Shown: positions 50,607 to 60,305 of the stretch, one piece after another | How positions within the stretch are numbered: position 1 is the stretch's first letter | Layout: each line of letters starts with the position of its first letter | Assembly (NCBI GenBank): GCA_964428015.1 | Contig: CAYRWR010000017.1 | Location: forward strand, 7,460 to 71,459 | DNA: 64,000 nt | Origin: CAYRWR01 sp964428015 | Lineage (GTDB): Bacteria > Spirochaetota > Brevinematia > Brevinematales > CAYRWR01 | Direction of reading: 5' to 3' | Program-made: the position numbers and the translations under genes | Notes under the pieces: model-generated | Seen by the model: only the letters and a program-made list of their open reading frames with translations | Told to the model about the DNA's origin: nothing | The model's database searches: none

Positions 50607-52262
50607 TCAGGGCTGGAAGGGCAGGAGCCTCTGGACCAGCTTGTACTCAAAATTACCCCCAATGGAATCCACTGAAGAATACATCTGACGTCCATTTTCA
50701 TCCTTGATGATATAATAAAATTGCTGAGTCTGGCCCCAGGTGATACCCTTGACGGCATGTTGGTATTCAAATACGCCGTTTCCACTGGATTTCATGAGGT
50801 ATGCGATGCCTAAAAAAGGGTGCTCATTCACCACCACATAGGCCTGGTAGCCTGAGGGCAGGCTTTTAGTCACCAGCCGGAAGGGTACTTCCTGCAGGGT
50901 ACGTCCGCCCTGGAAATAGTCTACTATATTATTGGCTTTAACAGAGGGCCCCAGGGGTGGAGCGTCTTTGGCTTTGATCTTCCAGGGCTTGCCCTTGTTA
51001 TCTATCACGGCAGTGCTTTTATCCCGGGAATTCATATTTTTCATGACCGACACCTCGTAATAGTATTCTATGGAGTCACAAAGAGTGAGGGTGTCCGGAA
51101 GTGTTATTTTCTGCAGACTGGAGTTATCCGTCATATCAATCACAACGGGAGTAAACTGTAATTCCCCCTGACGCCTTACATACACCGTCAGGAAGACCGC
51201 CTTGCCCCGGGCTTTGAGCCGGGCCCCCAGGTCCAGGGGTCCACTCCAGGAATAGGACTTTGGAAATACCGGTTCCACAATAGAAGACCAGTCTTTGAGT
51301 TTACTGACTTTGGGCTTCTCTTCCTCCACGATAGAGTTATCCTGATTCCGCTTCACCGGGCTGACCTGGATGCGGTAAGTATTGGTATCCTTCATCTCAA
51401 CCGTATAGTTTTTCCCGTTCCACTCCTTCTGGGCTATAAAATAATAGCTGCTCCCGGGACTCAGGATATCCACCCAGTTTATCACATCACTATTCTGGGT
51501 GCTGTTGATGCGGTAAAGGTCATGGTACACTATACCGCCCGATGAGGGAGTTTTAGTGGCCAGGTAGAAGTACCAGCCCGGCATGGGTTTTTTAGTGGTC
51601 ACAGAGGCATCTATCCAGGCCCCCACCGAGAGGTCCAGACGGGGAAAGTCCTTGCTGCCCGGCTGAAGCATAGCCATCTCAGCCTGGATGTCTTTTTCCG
51701 TCTGGGGCTTATTAGGATCCACCGGGACAACATAGTCTTTGCCTTTTCCGTTTACTGTGAAATAGAGCTCTTTACCATTTCCATAGGAGTGATTCTGGGA
51801 TATGCCATCCTGGTTAACGCTAAAAGTGAAGAAATACAGCAGGGGCCCATTGGCCAGGATATCAGGACGCAGGACCATGGTATAGACATTCCCGTTTTTT
51901 GCTAAACGCAATTTGTTTTCCTGGTCATTGACCGGAGCTTTGAAATGTATATAGCCCTGAGCATTAGCAGGCAGGCCTTCGGCGCTGATAGTAAGAGTGA
52001 GAGACTGACCTTTGCTAAAAAATGCCGGAACGGTGTGAGTAAACACCGGGGCCTTTTGGGTAGTGGCAGGTACCGGCTGCGTGTCTTCCTGGACCTTCTG
52101 GGGTTGCTTGGAAGTGGCGGGCCCGTCACTGACGATTTTAGTGGGGCTTTTTTTACTGCCGCTGGGAGCTGTCCCGGGCTTGGAAACGGCCCATAGCGGC
52201 AGGTTTATCATACAGAACATTACTACGAAAACAGTCACTCCTTTCTCCATCCACCTCTTCAT
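50607..52262 (-). CDS. Exported multi-domain beta protein, unknown function
   Basis: A 551-residue protein with a signal peptide (cleavage near residue 25) and a Pro/Thr/Ser/Lys-rich linker (about 27-70). About four beta-sandwich-like segments follow, with repeated patterns ending in FYFLxT or YYYEVSV-type strands (LLYFFTFSVN, WYFYLATKT, IEYYYEVSV, QQFYYIIKDENG). No enzyme motif is seen. The start follows GGAAGGTG. It converges with the glycosidase-like gene with five bases between the stops. Confidence 0.65.
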   Translation of the reverse strand: MKRWMEKGVTVFVVMFCMINLPLWAVSKPGTAPSGSKKSPTKIVSDGPATSKQPQKVQEDTQPVPATTQKAPVFTHTVPAFFSKGQSLTLTISAEGLPANAQGYIHFKAPVNDQENKLRLAKNGNVYTMVLRPDILANGPLLYFFTFSVNQDGISQNHSYGNGKELYFTVNGKGKDYVVPVDPNKPQTEKDIQAEMAMLQPGSKDFPRLDLSVGAWIDASVTTKKPMPGWYFYLATKTPSSGGIVYHDLYRINSTQNSDVINWVDILSPGSSYYFIAQKEWNGKNYTVEMKDTNTYRIQVSPVKRNQDNSIVEEEKPKVSKLKDWSSIVEPVFPKSYSWSGPLDLGARLKARGKAVFLTVYVRRQGELQFTPVVIDMTDNSSLQKITLPDTLTLCDSIEYYYEVSVMKNMNSRDKSTAVIDNKGKPWKIKAKDAPPLGPSVKANNIVDYFQGGRTLQEVPFRLVTKSLPSGYQAYVVVNEHPFLGIAYLMKSSGNGVFEYQHAVKGITWGQTQQFYYIIKDENGRQMYSSVDSIGGNFEYKLVQRLLPFQP

Positions 52263-52382
52263 CCGGCACCTTCCTTAAATTAATATCTAAAAAGTTTGAG
52301 TAAATTCAAACTGATATTAGAATAATAGAGTGAACCTGTCAATTTATGCTTTGTTTTTCATTACAAGTACCGGGAGGCGGTC

Positions 52383-52931
52383 ATGCGTAAGTTATACCTG
52401 ATCACAGTTTTGTTTTTCAGTACCAGTCTGTTTGCTTCCCAGTTATTTTACCAGAAGATCGCCTTACAGGATTTGATCCGTCAATCTCCTGTGATAGTCA
52501 CCGCCCGTCCGGTAAAACCTTTTACCGTAATCAAAAAAGTTAAGATCCGCTGCAGCATCTTAAAACAGACCACATTGGAATTGTACCGTGAAAAATTCGT
52601 GATTGAACAGGTCCTGCGCGGCACCTACCCCGGACTCACCAACCAGGCGGTAATTACCGTCAGGCAGGCCGATGAAAACCGTACCATCAGCATCAGTAAA
52701 CTCTATGAGTGCAGAGGCATCACTGAATCTTATATCCTGGATAGTTACTGTGAAGATAAAGCTTTTCCAGTGGAAGAAAGCCGGGTGCTGTTCCTTTATC
52801 CATCCCAGGGGGATTATACCTATACCATGATTAATGCCCGGGAGTCTCTGGATCAAATACCATTAATACAGCAAATTATACTGGGCAACCATCCTGAACC
52901 CCAGCTGCAGCATACCCCTGTCACAAACTGA
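52383..52931 (+). CDS. Small exported protein, unknown function
   Basis: A 182-residue protein with a signal peptide (cleavage near LFA-SQL, residue 19). It has several Cys residues (RCSILK, ECRGI, YCED) that could form disulphides and a beta-rich body. No family is recognised. GGGAGG precedes the start. It lies 95 bases before the transglutaminase-like gene on the same strand. Confidence 0.65.
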   Translation: MRKLYLITVLFFSTSLFASQLFYQKIALQDLIRQSPVIVTARPVKPFTVIKKVKIRCSILKQTTLELYREKFVIEQVLRGTYPGLTNQAVITVRQADENRTISISKLYECRGITESYILDSYCEDKAFPVEESRVLFLYPSQGDYTYTMINARESLDQIPLIQQIILGNHPEPQLQHTPVTN

Positions 52932-53026
52932 CGATCAGGTACAGTTATTTTACCTGAATTTTACTTAAAAAATTCCATTGAAATTCGCAGACTTCATTGT
53001 ATAATGTGGCTGCATAGGGGGTTTAC

Positions 53027-55471
53027 ATGAAACGATTATGGCTTTCCCTGGTCCTGCTTTTCGGCACTCTGCTCACTGTGCGGGCGGCAGTGCCTGTGGT
53101 CCGCCCCGACAATATCTGCGGAGATAATGCTGCCTCTTTTTACCGCAACGGTATTATCGACCCCATTATAGAGAAAATCCCGGCAACCATCCGTAATGGA
53201 ATCAAGACTGATCCAGAGAAATATCTGCCCCTACTGGTCCAGTTTCTGCAAAAAGGGGCGGATAATGATTTTCATGTGGTGAAGCGCCTGCACGACTGGA
53301 TCACTGATAATATCGCCTATGACACCGATTCTTTTTACGGCCTGGGTAAGTGCAGTCACTCCCCCTACGAGCTGGTCAAAGACGGCCGAACTACCTGCGG
53401 AGGCTACTCCCATCTTCTGGAAGAGATGTGCCGTTTAAGCGGTATCGAAGTCCTCTATATCTCAGGGATTTCCCGGAATTACCAGGGTCCGGACGGCAGT
53501 CCCTCCGGTCATGCCTGGAACGCGGTCAGGATCAAAGGTAAATGGTATATAGTAGACAGTACAGCTGACAACCGGTATGGTTACTTTAAAAAAGTTTTCT
53601 CTGAGAAAAGCGGTTATAAGGATGATAATCTCTTCATCACACCGCAGGCCAAATTAATGGACAACTATCCTGATAAAAAGGAAAATCTGCTGTGTGATAC
53701 CACACTCACCGCTCAGGAATTTCTGAAACTACCCCTTCTGGACATGAATATCCTGGACTATAATGGAGTGAAATTTAAGAATCTGTCCGATGTGATGACC
53801 AAGTACCAGGAAGTAAAAGAAGGCGGCAAACAGATCCGTTTCTACGATTCCCTGGACTGCGCTAAGACGACCAAAGTCATCGAACTGGATTGTCCGGAGA
53901 ATATCCTGATTACCACCTCTCTCTACGATGAATCCGGTAAACGCTTCGACACCCACCATACGGCTTATTCTGTTAAGGGAAAGGTCTACTGTGTCTTTTC
54001 CGCTCCCGGCAAAGGAGTCTGGAAAGCTTCCATTAGGGCGCTGTATCTGGACCGGCCTGATACTGCCCATACACTGTACCATTTCAGGGTATCCTCTGAA
54101 AATGGTGCCGGGCCCCTGCTGCCGCCTCCCGGCACTATGCAGGTAAACAACCGCATCCCTTTTAGCGGATTCCGGCTTATTAGTGATAATCTGGATACTA
54201 TGAACAAAGACGGCTATGTCCGGCTCACCTGGAGCCACCCGCCGGTTTACAGCCTGTATTCTTTACCGGGGGATGGATCAGGACAGGATCTCAAGGACGC
54301 AGTCATTAAAGACTACGGCTATTCCAATACTACCTATTATTACCGTCTGCCCGCCAAAGGCTGGTACCAGCTCCCCCTCTATATCAGGCCCCTGGCCGCG
54401 ACCAATGAGTCACACCAAAAGTCAGCCTGGGTGTCAGTAGACTGGAAAGGTAATACCACTCCTGTGTTTCCCCCTCACCTGGCTCTGATCCGCTATGCCC
54501 GATTTTATGACAACGAACTCAACCTGCCGGACGGCTCAATAGTGGAAAACCCCGCCGGAGTCTACACTCTCCGGATTAAAGTACCGGCAGGGACCATGCT
54601 ATCCTGTGCCCTCAAAGACGCGGATAATAAAAACGTGTCCCGACACTATGCATATCATTTCGGAGATGATATCTACACCTTCAATTTTTCTATTCCTGCA
54701 AAAAAAGGCATTTATAGCGCTAAAATTTTCCACATCAACAGCAAAGGTGAATATAACACAGTAGTATACTTCAACCTCCAATCAGAGGGTAAGGGCGGGC
54801 CGGAGATCCCGGTCCCCGGACAACTGTATCTGCTCAATGAATGGTTCAGCTCCGGGGTCAGCCTCCTGGATCAGAACTTGGACACTGCGCAGCAGGACGG
54901 GTTTTACGAATTCCATTTCCGGGAAACAGCAGACAAGGACCTGTGGCTGTCTCTGTACGGGGATGACGGGCAATACGTCAAAGGCAGTGTGACGCAGTCC
55001 TACAACGGAACCGAACGGGTTTTCTATGTGATTCCCCCGGATTCTTCCTACTATGACTGCCTCATGTATTTTAAATACCCCGCCACAGAGGAGCGTTTCA
55101 ATCACCAGCTGTTCCGTTTCGGGATGCGGGGAGTGCAGAAAAAATTCCAGGGGGCTGTTCCCCCTTATCGGCTCATCTTATACAAAAGATTTCAGGACAT
55201 GGGGCTGGTTCTGCTCTCGGGTGACCCCGCGGATATAAAGAAGGGGCAGGCGGTGTTGAAGGTCAAAACTCCCCAGGGTGTCAAGCTGACCATCAACATC
55301 AAAGACGCGGCCGGCAACAAACTGAAGGACAATTACACTCAGTCCCAGGATGGCCAGGTCTATACCCTGACCTTTAAAAAACCGCCTCAGGGACTGTACA
55401 CCGCCACCATCTACGCCGCTCCCGAGTCTGAAAAGAACTACAACGGAGTAGCCTGGTTTGGAATTGAGTGA
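53027..55471 (+). CDS. Exported transglutaminase/KY-peptidase-like protein with tandem C-terminal modules
   Basis: An 814-residue protein with a signal peptide (about 1-21). Residues about 80-200 are a transglutaminase-like domain with the triad Cys (TTCGGYSHLLEEMC), His (SGHAWNAV) and Asp (WYIVDSTAD), as in bacterial KY-type peptidases. The C-terminal two-thirds contain a module of about 200 residues repeated twice. Each copy opens with a FRLISDNLDTMNKDGYV or VSLLDQNLDTAQQDGFY line and ends in an NTVVYFNLQ or NGVAWFGIE strand. It probably acts on surface proteins or peptidoglycan peptides; the substrate is unknown. Confidence 0.8.
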   Translation: MKRLWLSLVLLFGTLLTVRAAVPVVRPDNICGDNAASFYRNGIIDPIIEKIPATIRNGIKTDPEKYLPLLVQFLQKGADNDFHVVKRLHDWITDNIAYDTDSFYGLGKCSHSPYELVKDGRTTCGGYSHLLEEMCRLSGIEVLYISGISRNYQGPDGSPSGHAWNAVRIKGKWYIVDSTADNRYGYFKKVFSEKSGYKDDNLFITPQAKLMDNYPDKKENLLCDTTLTAQEFLKLPLLDMNILDYNGVKFKNLSDVMTKYQEVKEGGKQIRFYDSLDCAKTTKVIELDCPENILITTSLYDESGKRFDTHHTAYSVKGKVYCVFSAPGKGVWKASIRALYLDRPDTAHTLYHFRVSSENGAGPLLPPPGTMQVNNRIPFSGFRLISDNLDTMNKDGYVRLTWSHPPVYSLYSLPGDGSGQDLKDAVIKDYGYSNTTYYYRLPAKGWYQLPLYIRPLAATNESHQKSAWVSVDWKGNTTPVFPPHLALIRYARFYDNELNLPDGSIVENPAGVYTLRIKVPAGTMLSCALKDADNKNVSRHYAYHFGDDIYTFNFSIPAKKGIYSAKIFHINSKGEYNTVVYFNLQSEGKGGPEIPVPGQLYLLNEWFSSGVSLLDQNLDTAQQDGFYEFHFRETADKDLWLSLYGDDGQYVKGSVTQSYNGTERVFYVIPPDSSYYDCLMYFKYPATEERFNHQLFRFGMRGVQKKFQGAVPPYRLILYKRFQDMGLVLLSGDPADIKKGQAVLKVKTPQGVKLTINIKDAAGNKLKDNYTQSQDGQVYTLTFKKPPQGLYTATIYAAPESEKNYNGVAWFGIE

Positions 55472-55569
55472 TGCGATAAATCCCCGTGGTTAAGAGAACA
55501 ATAGACACTATATGTCAATAGAATTTATGCGTAATGTATCTGAACTTATTTTAGATTGTCACCATTGAT

Positions 55570-58185
55570 TTAATGAATAGTTATTATCCCGGTGTCATCC
55601 ATGATCAGCGCATCGGTCTCATTACCCCCACCCATGATATAGGCCTGTGGGGCAGGCTGCAGCAGGCGGTAAGAACTCTCCAGCCCATCATAGTCCCAGG
55701 TGGCAATGTATATACGGACACCCGAAAGGCTGGGAGGATTAGACAGGCCGGCACCATAGACCAGGATACTGATGGTCTGATTGTCTTTATCCACGATCAG
55801 TGAGGGTGCGGGAGAGGCAGGGCTGCCCCAGTTTCGGGCGGCAGCTGAAGTCTGCTCATACAAAGCGGAGATCCACCCTGTGGCAAAGCACAGGTAATCC
55901 CACTCCATTCCAGCCGGCAGATCGCTGTTCTGGAAAGGCATGACAATACTGCCTTTCCGGCCGGGTAGGTCGATATAGACCGCCAGGGAGACATGGTCAA
56001 AGCCGTATTTCGGATTCCATACAGTGGATATCGGCTGGGCCATTCGGACTGAGATTTTCAGATTATTTCCGGCCTGGTAGACTTTTACCTTTTCTATATC
56101 CATCTGATGCTGAAAGGACTCATGGCTAGCATATAGATATTTTCCCCCGGGGCCGGTATCGTCCCCTACCGGGTCATCCTGCTCCGCTTTCAGGACAAAA
56201 GGAATATCCACCTTGAAGCTATAAACCCCGGATAAAATAATATTTCGTTCTTCATCCTTGCCATAGATGGCCAGAGAATGACTGCCATTGCCCAGGGTCT
56301 CTACCGGGAGAAGGACCGACCAGCGTCCCTGGGAGTCCGTGGTAAATTTTGCCGCCCGGGACACATTGCCGTCTATCACCAGGCGCAGCACTTTAAGCCC
56401 CGTGGAATCACCCTGCAGGGTGATATTTTTAGTATACAGGATCTTATCATTAAATCCCCGGATCGTGATCTTTCCACTATGTTTTTTAATCTCAGAGCTT
56501 CCCTTTTCCGCCAGGAAGATCATGCCCGCCCGGGGAGGCAGTACCAGAGACAAGCGGCCCTTCTCTGCCGTGGTCACATCCTCATCTCCGGGATAGAGGC
56601 CCAGCAATAGTTTCAGCCTGGTACCAGCCGGGAGTCCGGTATCAACCTCCGGGAGCAGGGACATTTCCTGACTGGTATTAAAGAGTACCAGGGCCGTCTG
56701 GCCTTCCCAGCTCATAGTATATGCCAATACACCGGGGCTGTTATTATTGTCTGCCAAAATCCGGGGAGTACCCCGGCTGAACAGCGGGTTATCCTTTCTG
56801 AGACGGATCAGATTACTGATAAAGAGGTATCCCTCACTGCGGGTATCAAAATGGTCCTTTCCCCCTGAGCCATAGCCTTTTTTGAACATGGCAGCCCGGG
56901 ACAGGGTAAAATACTGCTCGGTACCGTAATAGATCACCGGGATACCGGGGATGGTCAGGATAAACATCAGAGCCTGTTTCAATGCCTGGGGGGTGCTGGC
57001 CGCCAGGAAGCGGTTCATGTCATGGTTGTCCACGAAATTAACCAGAGTATAGGGGTCAGAGTAGATACGCAAAGCATTTTGGAGCCGATAGCTGAGCTCT
57101 GCGGTAGGACGCCCCTCCCCGAATACCGACTGCAGTGTGATATGCAGAGGGAAATTCAAGACAGAGGACATCTCCGGCTTTTCTTTAGTACCCAGGTAAC
57201 TGGCAGCTACTTTATCTCCCCTGGCATCATAAGGGCTGACATTGACCCAGGTCTCGCCGAAGGTAATAAAGTTTTTCTTACCCAAAGCAGCCGCATAATT
57301 GGATACCCCGGGGTGAGCGGGGTCCGGGGAATGGATGAAATCATGCCAGAAGTCATGCTCCACATAGATGGCGGTATCGATCCGGAAGCCGTCCACCCCG
57401 GCCTTGTCTATCCAGAAATTAAAACTGTCTTTGAGGGCATTCCTCACCACCGGATTGCCGGTATTCAGGTCGTCCAGACCGCTCATCTGCCAGCTCAGGA
57501 TCTGGTCGGTGTCCTGGTAGCTGTCTATATCCGGAGTCCAGTGATAGACAGCAGCCTGGCGTTGTTGCGGGTCCCGGGGGTCATTCATGCTGAAGGGATA
57601 TTGTCGGGGAGCACTGACCGGTACAGACCCGGTATTGATCTGGAAATTTTTCGAGACATTAAGGGGGTCGTAGGAATTGGTGTATCGGAAAAAATTACCG
57701 GTATGGTTTACTACTATATCCTGTATCAGGTACATCTGACGCTGATGGAGCTCCCAGGAAAGTCTCTGATAGTCGGCCAAGGTACCATAATGACGGTCTA
57801 CCTGGGAGAAATCCTCCGCCCAGTACCCATGGTAACCGCTGTAATGATTCCAGGGGTCCCACCACTGATTTGCCACCGGCGGAGTGATCCAAAGAGCGGT
57901 GACCCCCAGTCCCTGAATATATTCCAGCTTGTCCTGGATGCCCCTGATATCACCCCCGGAATAATGGGAATTGTAGCGGGGGTCGTATTCTATATGCCCG
58001 GGGTTATTGTTCCTGGGATCTCCGTCATTGAAACGGTCGGTCAGGATAAAGTAGATGACCTGGTCTCTCCAGTCCGGTGATGGTACCTGCAGGTCTGAAA
58101 TCTGTGTGTCGTTGAGGAGAACACCCTGTCCGCAACCCATCAGGCCAAGGACACTGAAAACCCAAAACAAAAGAACTTTTTTCAT
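55570..58185 (-). CDS. Lipoprotein GH13 alpha-amylase with glucodextranase-like C-terminal domain
   Basis: An 871-residue protein with a lipoprotein signal (LGLMGC, Cys18). The GH13 barrel spans about 35-510: RFNDGDPRNNNP, the DIRGIQDKLEYIQGLGVTALWITP block, VNHTGNF, the nucleophile GFRIDTAIY, the acid FGETWV and FVDNHDMNRF. A beta domain follows (about 520-640). Residues about 690-860 resemble the C-terminal domain of glucodextranases (HVSLAVYIDLPGRKGS and similar). It should degrade starch- or glycogen-like alpha-glucans at the cell surface. This agrees with the CBM48-phosphatase at 4423-5634. Confidence 0.92.
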   Translation of the reverse strand: MKKVLLFWVFSVLGLMGCGQGVLLNDTQISDLQVPSPDWRDQVIYFILTDRFNDGDPRNNNPGHIEYDPRYNSHYSGGDIRGIQDKLEYIQGLGVTALWITPPVANQWWDPWNHYSGYHGYWAEDFSQVDRHYGTLADYQRLSWELHQRQMYLIQDIVVNHTGNFFRYTNSYDPLNVSKNFQINTGSVPVSAPRQYPFSMNDPRDPQQRQAAVYHWTPDIDSYQDTDQILSWQMSGLDDLNTGNPVVRNALKDSFNFWIDKAGVDGFRIDTAIYVEHDFWHDFIHSPDPAHPGVSNYAAALGKKNFITFGETWVNVSPYDARGDKVAASYLGTKEKPEMSSVLNFPLHITLQSVFGEGRPTAELSYRLQNALRIYSDPYTLVNFVDNHDMNRFLAASTPQALKQALMFILTIPGIPVIYYGTEQYFTLSRAAMFKKGYGSGGKDHFDTRSEGYLFISNLIRLRKDNPLFSRGTPRILADNNNSPGVLAYTMSWEGQTALVLFNTSQEMSLLPEVDTGLPAGTRLKLLLGLYPGDEDVTTAEKGRLSLVLPPRAGMIFLAEKGSSEIKKHSGKITIRGFNDKILYTKNITLQGDSTGLKVLRLVIDGNVSRAAKFTTDSQGRWSVLLPVETLGNGSHSLAIYGKDEERNIILSGVYSFKVDIPFVLKAEQDDPVGDDTGPGGKYLYASHESFQHQMDIEKVKVYQAGNNLKISVRMAQPISTVWNPKYGFDHVSLAVYIDLPGRKGSIVMPFQNSDLPAGMEWDYLCFATGWISALYEQTSAAARNWGSPASPAPSLIVDKDNQTISILVYGAGLSNPPSLSGVRIYIATWDYDGLESSYRLLQPAPQAYIMGGGNETDALIMDDTGIITIH

Positions 58186-58253
58186 GGAATTTCCCGGAAA
58201 ATTGATGTATCAGTTTAGTTTCAACAGAGGTTTTAGTAAAGTATGGGAGGTTT

Positions 58254-60305
58254 TTACTCTTCCTGATACTGCAGTTTTACCAGGTTGTAGTACAGCCCTT
58301 TCTTCCGGATCAATGCGTCGTGGTTGCCTTCTTCTGCCAGGCGGCCCTCGCTCAGGACCAGGATACGGTCGGCATGACGGATGGTGGACAGCCGGTGCGC
58401 GATGACCAGAGAGGTGCGTCCCTCAAACATGCGGGTCAGGGCCTTTTCTATGAGTTTTTCCGTCTCGGTATCGATATTCCCGGTAGCCTCATCCAGTACT
58501 ATCACCGCGGGATCATGGGCGATGACCCGGGCAAAAGACAAGAGCTGGCGCTGGCCGGTGGAGAGATTAGCCCCCCTCTCCTGCAGCTCTGCCTGATAAC
58601 CTCCGGGCATAGCCTGGATGAAGTCATGCGCCTGTACAAAACGGGCTGACTCTTCCACTTTCCGGTCAGTGATGGCCGTACCCAGGCGGATATTGTCGGC
58701 TATACTGCCTGAAAACAGGAAGACATCCTGTAATACCGGTATCACCGTCCGGCGCAGCTCGTCCAGGGGTATAGTAGTGATATCCCTGCCGTCCAGCAGA
58801 ATCTGACCGGACTGGATATCCCACATCCGGGTCAGCAGATTGATAATAGTGGTCTTGCCCGCTCCGGTATAGCCCACAATGGCCACCATCTCCCCGGCTT
58901 TTACTTTAAAGGACAGGTCACGCAGTACCGGTTCACCCGGTTTGTATTCAAAACAGACTTTTTTAAACTCGATCTCTCCTGCGACATTGACAGGGAGATG
59001 CCCGCTACCCTGATCAGGTATGGGCCGGTCCACATCCAGAAATTCAAAGATCCGTTCACTACCTGCCATGGCGGACTGTACAATAGTGAATTTTTCCGAG
59101 ATATCCTGTACCGGCTGGTAAAACTTCTGGATGAGATTTATTGCCGCGATCAGCACACCCAGGGTCAGTAAATGCCAGTTGAACATCACCGCGCCCGCAA
59201 AAATAGTGACGGCTATGGTCACTGATGATAACAGATCAATGAGGGGACGGAATACCGCGAAGACCATTACTTCCTTCATATTCATGCGGAACAGTTCCTG
59301 GTCTCCCTCGCGGAACTCTCTGGCGGCCTTTTCCTGACGGTTGAAGAGTTGGACTACACTGATACCGGAGATATATTCTGATAAAAAGGCATTGATCCGG
59401 GAGGTCCATTCCCGGATACCTCTGTAGGCGGTAAGGGACTTTCCCCGGAAGTACAGGGTCAGAAACACTATGGGAGGTAAAGTAGCCAGTATAATCCAGG
59501 CCAGACGGGGATTGAGGATAAACAGAAAACCGATAACCCCGGCCATCAGTATAAAATCCTTGACCAGAGCGGTCAGGACATTGGTAAACAATTCATTGAT
59601 GGTCTCTACATCATTGGTGACCCGGTTGACCAGTTTGCCGGCCGGAAATTCATCCAGATGGGCCAGAGACTGGTTCATCATGTGATCAAACAGCTTCATG
59701 CGCAGGTCCTTCATCACATTCTGGCCCGTCACCGACATCAGATAGATCTGGAAAAAGGTGAACACCAAAGTCAGGACCAGAAGTGCCGCGAATATCCAGG
59801 TATTACGGATAATGATGGCAATGTGTTCCGACCGCAGTGTTTTTTTCAGGCTTTTATCCAGAGTATTAAAGTATTCCACCTCAAAGATATAAAATTTGCC
59901 GTCCAGTGAGACTTCATACTGCAGATCTTTACCGGTCAGGGCAGCAGTCTTGGTAGGAGTAACCGCCAAGACCAGGTAGTTGCGGTTGGTATCCACGTTA
60001 TTGGTCAAACCCAGGGGGCCGTGTTTCTGGTTATTGATGACATCTTTGCTGAAATAGATCCCCGTCCCGGTTTGCAGAGAGGCAATTTTACTATTGGTTA
60101 AAGCAGCGTCCGCCTGATCCAGTTTAAGGTAGTGGGGAATGATAGCCTGGTCCACGGTCCGCTGTACGACTATAGGCATGAGGAGTTCGGCACCGGTAGC
60201 CGCAATGAGGGCCAGCAGAGAAAAGGCCAGTATCCACCGGTATGGCCTGACATAAGCCCATAATTTACCCAACAATACCCGGCTGTTTATATTCTTTTCA
60301 CTCAT
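58254..60305 (-). CDS. ABC exporter half, canonical NBD, with extracellular insertion
   Basis: A 683-residue TM-NBD fusion. An insertion of about 110 residues between the first two helices (HYLKLDQADA to SLKKTLRSEH) resembles that in BmrD-type subunits. The NBD has Walker A GYTGAGKTT, a signature LSTGQRQ that deviates from LSGGQ, Walker B VIVLDEATGNID with the catalytic Glu, and the H-loop AHR. It pairs with the upstream half (60302-62047), whose stop it overlaps by four bases. Such heterodimers export drugs, lipids or peptides. Confidence 0.93.
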   Translation of the reverse strand: MSEKNINSRVLLGKLWAYVRPYRWILAFSLLALIAATGAELLMPIVVQRTVDQAIIPHYLKLDQADAALTNSKIASLQTGTGIYFSKDVINNQKHGPLGLTNNVDTNRNYLVLAVTPTKTAALTGKDLQYEVSLDGKFYIFEVEYFNTLDKSLKKTLRSEHIAIIIRNTWIFAALLVLTLVFTFFQIYLMSVTGQNVMKDLRMKLFDHMMNQSLAHLDEFPAGKLVNRVTNDVETINELFTNVLTALVKDFILMAGVIGFLFILNPRLAWIILATLPPIVFLTLYFRGKSLTAYRGIREWTSRINAFLSEYISGISVVQLFNRQEKAAREFREGDQELFRMNMKEVMVFAVFRPLIDLLSSVTIAVTIFAGAVMFNWHLLTLGVLIAAINLIQKFYQPVQDISEKFTIVQSAMAGSERIFEFLDVDRPIPDQGSGHLPVNVAGEIEFKKVCFEYKPGEPVLRDLSFKVKAGEMVAIVGYTGAGKTTIINLLTRMWDIQSGQILLDGRDITTIPLDELRRTVIPVLQDVFLFSGSIADNIRLGTAITDRKVEESARFVQAHDFIQAMPGGYQAELQERGANLSTGQRQLLSFARVIAHDPAVIVLDEATGNIDTETEKLIEKALTRMFEGRTSLVIAHRLSTIRHADRILVLSEGRLAEEGNHDALIRKKGLYYNLVKLQYQEE

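Noticed and set aside
57022..58080. 352-codon plus-strand frame opposite the amylase gene
   Set aside because: It is an antisense shadow; the minus strand encodes all GH13 catalytic motifs.
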